A stretch of 64,000 nucleotides of DNA, taken from the NCBI GenBank assembly GCA_964057225.1, contig OZ059895.1, forward strand, positions 4,092,001 through 4,156,000, given 5' to 3'. Source of the DNA: Auanema rhodensis (Eukaryota; Nematoda; Chromadorea; Rhabditida; Rhabditidae). The notes beneath the pieces are model-generated. The model was not told the DNA's origin. It saw only the letters and a program-made list of their open reading frames with translations, and ran no database searches. The translations under genes and the position numbers were made by a program. Shown in pieces: positions 61,001 to 64,000 of the stretch (position 1 is its first letter; each line of letters begins with the position of its first letter).

Positions 61001-63001
61001 AATTTAGCAAAAAGTAGATGTTTTTAGATTCCTTTTTTTAAGGCAAAGATGATGGACAATGTTATTCAACGAAAAAATTAATTCTTCAGGGTGAAAATCG
61101 AGGATATAAGTGTGAACTTATATCAGTTGATATCTCGGTGCATTTTTAAGCTAGCGCAAATCTGATAACACAGATCGACGCAGCTTAAAAATCCGCATCG
61201 AATGCACTATACTACATTGAGAAACGCTTAATACAAAACTTAGTTATGATCGTTTGAAAAATGATGCATTAGTGTATGTTGAGTTTCCATGTACACTCAA
61301 CATTGCTTCCAAAAACATTTTGACAAAAATTTTTTCGAAAAATTTCAAAATAATTTAGCAAAAAGTAGATGTTTTTAGATTTCTTTTTTTAAGGCAAAGA
61401 CGATGGACAATGTTATTCAACGAAAAAATTAATTCTTCAGGGTGAAAATCGAGGATATAAGTGTGAACTTATATCAGTTGATATCTCGGTGCATTTTTAA
61501 GCTAGCGCAAATCTGATAACACAGATCGACGCAGCTTAAAAATCCGCATCGAATGCACTATACTACATTGAGAAACGCTTAATACAAAAATCAGTTATGA
61601 TCGTTTGAAAAATGATGCATTAGTGTATGTTGAGTTTCCATGTACACTCAACATTGCTTCCAAAAACATTTTGACAAAAATTTTTTCGAAAAATTTCAAA
61701 ATAATTTAGCAAAAAGTAGATGTTTTTAGATTTCTTTTTTTAAGGCAAAGACGATGGACAATGTTATTCAACGAAAAAATTAATTCTTCAGGGTGAAAAT
61801 CGAGGATATAAGTGTGAACTTATATCAGTTGATATCTCGGTGCATTTTCAAGCTAGCGCAAATCTGATAACACAGATCGACGCAGCTTAAAAATCCGCAT
61901 CGAATGCACTATACTACATTGAGAAACGCTTAATACAAAAATTAGTTATGATCGTTTGAAAAATGATGCATTAGTGTATGTTGAGTTTCCATGTACACTC
62001 AACATTGCTTCCAAAAACATTTTGACAAAAATTTTTTCGAAAAATTTCAAAATAATTTAGCAAAAAGTAGATGTTTTTAGATTCCTTTTTTCAAGGCAAA
62101 GATGATGGACAATGTTATTCAACGAAAAAAATTATTCTTCAGGGTGAAAATCGAGGATATAAGTGTGAACTTATATCAGTTGATATCTCGGTGCATTTTC
62201 AAGCTAGCGCAAATCTGACGCTTAAAAATCCGCATCGAATGCACTATACTTCATTGAGAAACGCTTAATACAAAACTTAGTTATGATCGTTTGAAAAATG
62301 ATGCATTAGTGTATGTTGAGTTTCCATGTACACTCAACATTGCTTCCAAAAACATTTTGACAAAAATTTTTTCGAAAAATTTCAAAATAATTTAGCAAAA
62401 AGTAGATGTTTTTAGATTCCTTTTTTTAAGGCAAAGATGATGGACAATGTTATTCAACGAAAAAATTAATTCTTCAGGGTGAAAATCGAGGATATAAGTG
62501 TGAACTTATATCAGTTGATATCTCGGTGCATTTTTAAGCTAGCGCAAATCTGATAACACAGATCGACGCAGCTTAAAAATCCGCATCGAATGCACTATAC
62601 TACATTGAGAAACGCTTAATACAAAACTTAGTTATGATCGTTTGAAAAATGATGCATTAGTGTATGTTGAGTTTCCATGTACACTCAACATTGCTTCCAA
62701 AAACATTTTGACAAAAATTTTTTCGAAAAATTTCAAAATAATTTAGCAAAAAGTAGATGTTTTTAGATTCCTTTTTTTAAGGCAAAGATGATGGACAATG
62801 TTATTCAACGAAAAAATTAATTCTTCAGGGTGAAAATCGAGGATATAAGTGTGAACTTATATCAGTTGATATCTCGTTGCATTTTCAAGCTAGCGCAAAT
62901 CTGACGCTTAAAAATCCGCATCGAATGCACTATACTTCATTGAGAAACGCTTAATACAAAACTTAGTTATGATCGTTTGAAAAATGATGCATTAGTGTAT
63001 G
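55073..63001 (-). repeat. Trimeric higher-order repeat (1037 bp = 351+351+335) with a deletion monomer
   Basis: Monomers reading CAAATCTGACGCTTAAAAATCC lack 16 bp and are 335 bp long. I find nine, near 55306, 56345, 56679, 57715, 58050, 59789, 60826, 62214 and 62902. Starts of equivalent positions are mostly 1037 bp, 2 x 1037 or 1037+351 apart (55163, 56200, 56535, 57572, 59646, 60683, 62071), with one tandem pair at 335 bp. The deletion shifts frame and opens a 65-codon reading frame in seven of the nine. The other two are closed by a substitution or an extra T, so these frames are not conserved genes. Confidence 0.85.
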
Positions 63002-64000
63002 TTGAGTTTCCATGTACACTCAACATTGCTTCCAAAAACATTTCGACAAAAATGTTTTCGAAAAATTTCAAAATAATTTAGCAAAAAGTAGATGTTTTTA
63101 GATTTCTTTTTTTAAGGCAAAGACGATGGACAATGTTATTCAACGAAAAAATTAATTCTTCAGGGTGAAAATCGAGGATATAAGTGTGAACTTATATCAG
63201 TTGATATCTCGGTGCATTTTCAAGCTAGCGCAAATCTGATAACACAGATCGACGCAGCTTAAAAATCCGCATCGAATGCACTATACTACATTGAGAAACG
63301 CTTAATACAAAAATTAGTTATGATCGTTTGAAAAATGATGCATTAGTGTATGTTGAGTTTCCATGTACACTCAACATTGCTTCCAAAAACATTTTGACAA
63401 AAATTTTTTCGAAAAATTTCAAAATAATTTAGCAAAAAGTAGATGTTTTTAGATTTCTTTTTTTAAGGCAAAGACGATGGACAATGTTATTCAACGAAAA
63501 AATTAATTCTTCAGGGTGAAAATCGAGGATATAAGTGTGAACTTATATCAGTTGATATCTCGGTGCATTTTCAAGCTAGCGCAAATCTGATAACACAGAT
63601 CGACGCAGCTTAAAAATCCGCATCGAATGCACTATACTACATTGAGAAACGCTTAATACAAAAATTAGTTATGATCGTTTGAAAAATGATGCATTAGTGT
63701 ATGTTGAGTTTCCATGTACACTCAACATTGCTTCCAAAAACATTTTGACAAAAATTTTTTCAAAAAATTTCAAAATAATTTAGCAAAAAGTAGATGTTTT
63801 TAGATTCCTTTTTTCAAGGCAAAGATGATGGACAATGTTATTCAACGAAAAAATTAATTCTTCAGGGTGAAAATCGAGGATATAAGTGTGAACTTATATC
63901 AGTTGATATCTCGGTGCATTTTCAAGCTAGCGCAAATCTGATAACACAGATCGACGCAGCTTAAAAATCCGCATCGAATGCACTATACTACATTGAGAAA

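Larger units (their letters stand above)
47036..64000 (-). repeat. Right satellite array, same monomer in opposite orientation, about 48 copies
   Basis: The reverse complement of the left monomer repeats every 351 bp (TTGAGTTTCC at 47351, 47702, 48053 and so on). It runs off the window end. Variants differ from the left array: GAATACACTATACTACATTG with GAAACGTTTAATAC, TATGATTGTTTG, AAAGGCAAAGATGATGG, and from about 57170 ACATTTCGACAAAAATG. In the proximal part a two-monomer alternation is visible (TTTTCTCAAGG copies 702 bp apart, near 48160/48862 and 52020/52722). The distal part contains a shorter 335-bp monomer. Confidence 0.97.

Noticed and set aside
55163-62268. Seven near-identical 65-codon plus-strand frames as a small-protein gene family
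   Set aside because: They are satellite monomers with the 16-bp deletion. The frame exists only because of that shift, two other deletion monomers are closed by trivial changes, and no start context or promoter is present.

Overview
The window is eukaryotic satellite DNA interrupted by one palindromic retroelement. About 109 head-to-tail copies of a 351-bp AT-rich monomer fill 1-38372. About 48 copies of the same monomer, on the opposite strand, fill 47036-64000. The host is probably a metazoan, most likely an arthropod or other invertebrate. That rests on the BEL/Pao class of the retroelement, the AT-rich, Lys/Asn-rich coding sequence and the satellite organisation. I cannot name the species or prove that the array is centromeric. 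There are no bacterial genes, tRNAs, rRNAs or CRISPR arrays.

The middle, 38373-46693, is a near-perfect inverted repeat. Its two arms are about 3.95 kb each (38373-42321 and 42745-46693), mirror each other about position 42533, and are separated by a 423-bp single-copy spacer. I counted about ten differences between the arms. Each arm carries, reading outward from the centre: a 5'-truncated BEL/Pao pol (reverse transcriptase remnant, RNase H, HHCC zinc finger, DDE integrase, DUF5641-like C-terminus); a short promoter-like gap rich in ACGT motifs with a TATA box; a small gag-like gene (coiled-coil N-terminus plus a Cys/His zinc-knuckle exon, split by what looks like a 50-nt intron); and a non-coding end built of nested hairpins. 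The two pols are head to head: left on the minus strand, right on the plus strand. The left pol keeps 134 more RT residues, encoded in or next to the spacer.

The centre keeps the trace of how the palindrome formed. A 12-bp sequence just before the RT motif A codons is the reverse complement of a 12-bp sequence about 420 bp downstream in the same gene. The arms join exactly there, as expected if a single strand folded back and primed its own copy. The satellite array also reverses strand across the element, but in a different monomer phase on each side, and the right side has 343 bp of extra element sequence. Either a chromosomal fold-back inverted array and element together and the edges were later remodelled, or a palindromic cDNA landed at an existing polarity switch.

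The satellites are layered. The left array contains an 18-monomer block duplicated at a 7372-bp offset, two full copies of an 11-monomer (3860-bp) higher-order repeat, and older 7-9-monomer duplications. The distal right array has a 1037-bp trimer (351+351+335) that includes a monomer with a 16-bp deletion. That deletion opens meaningless 65-codon frames, which should not be annotated as genes.
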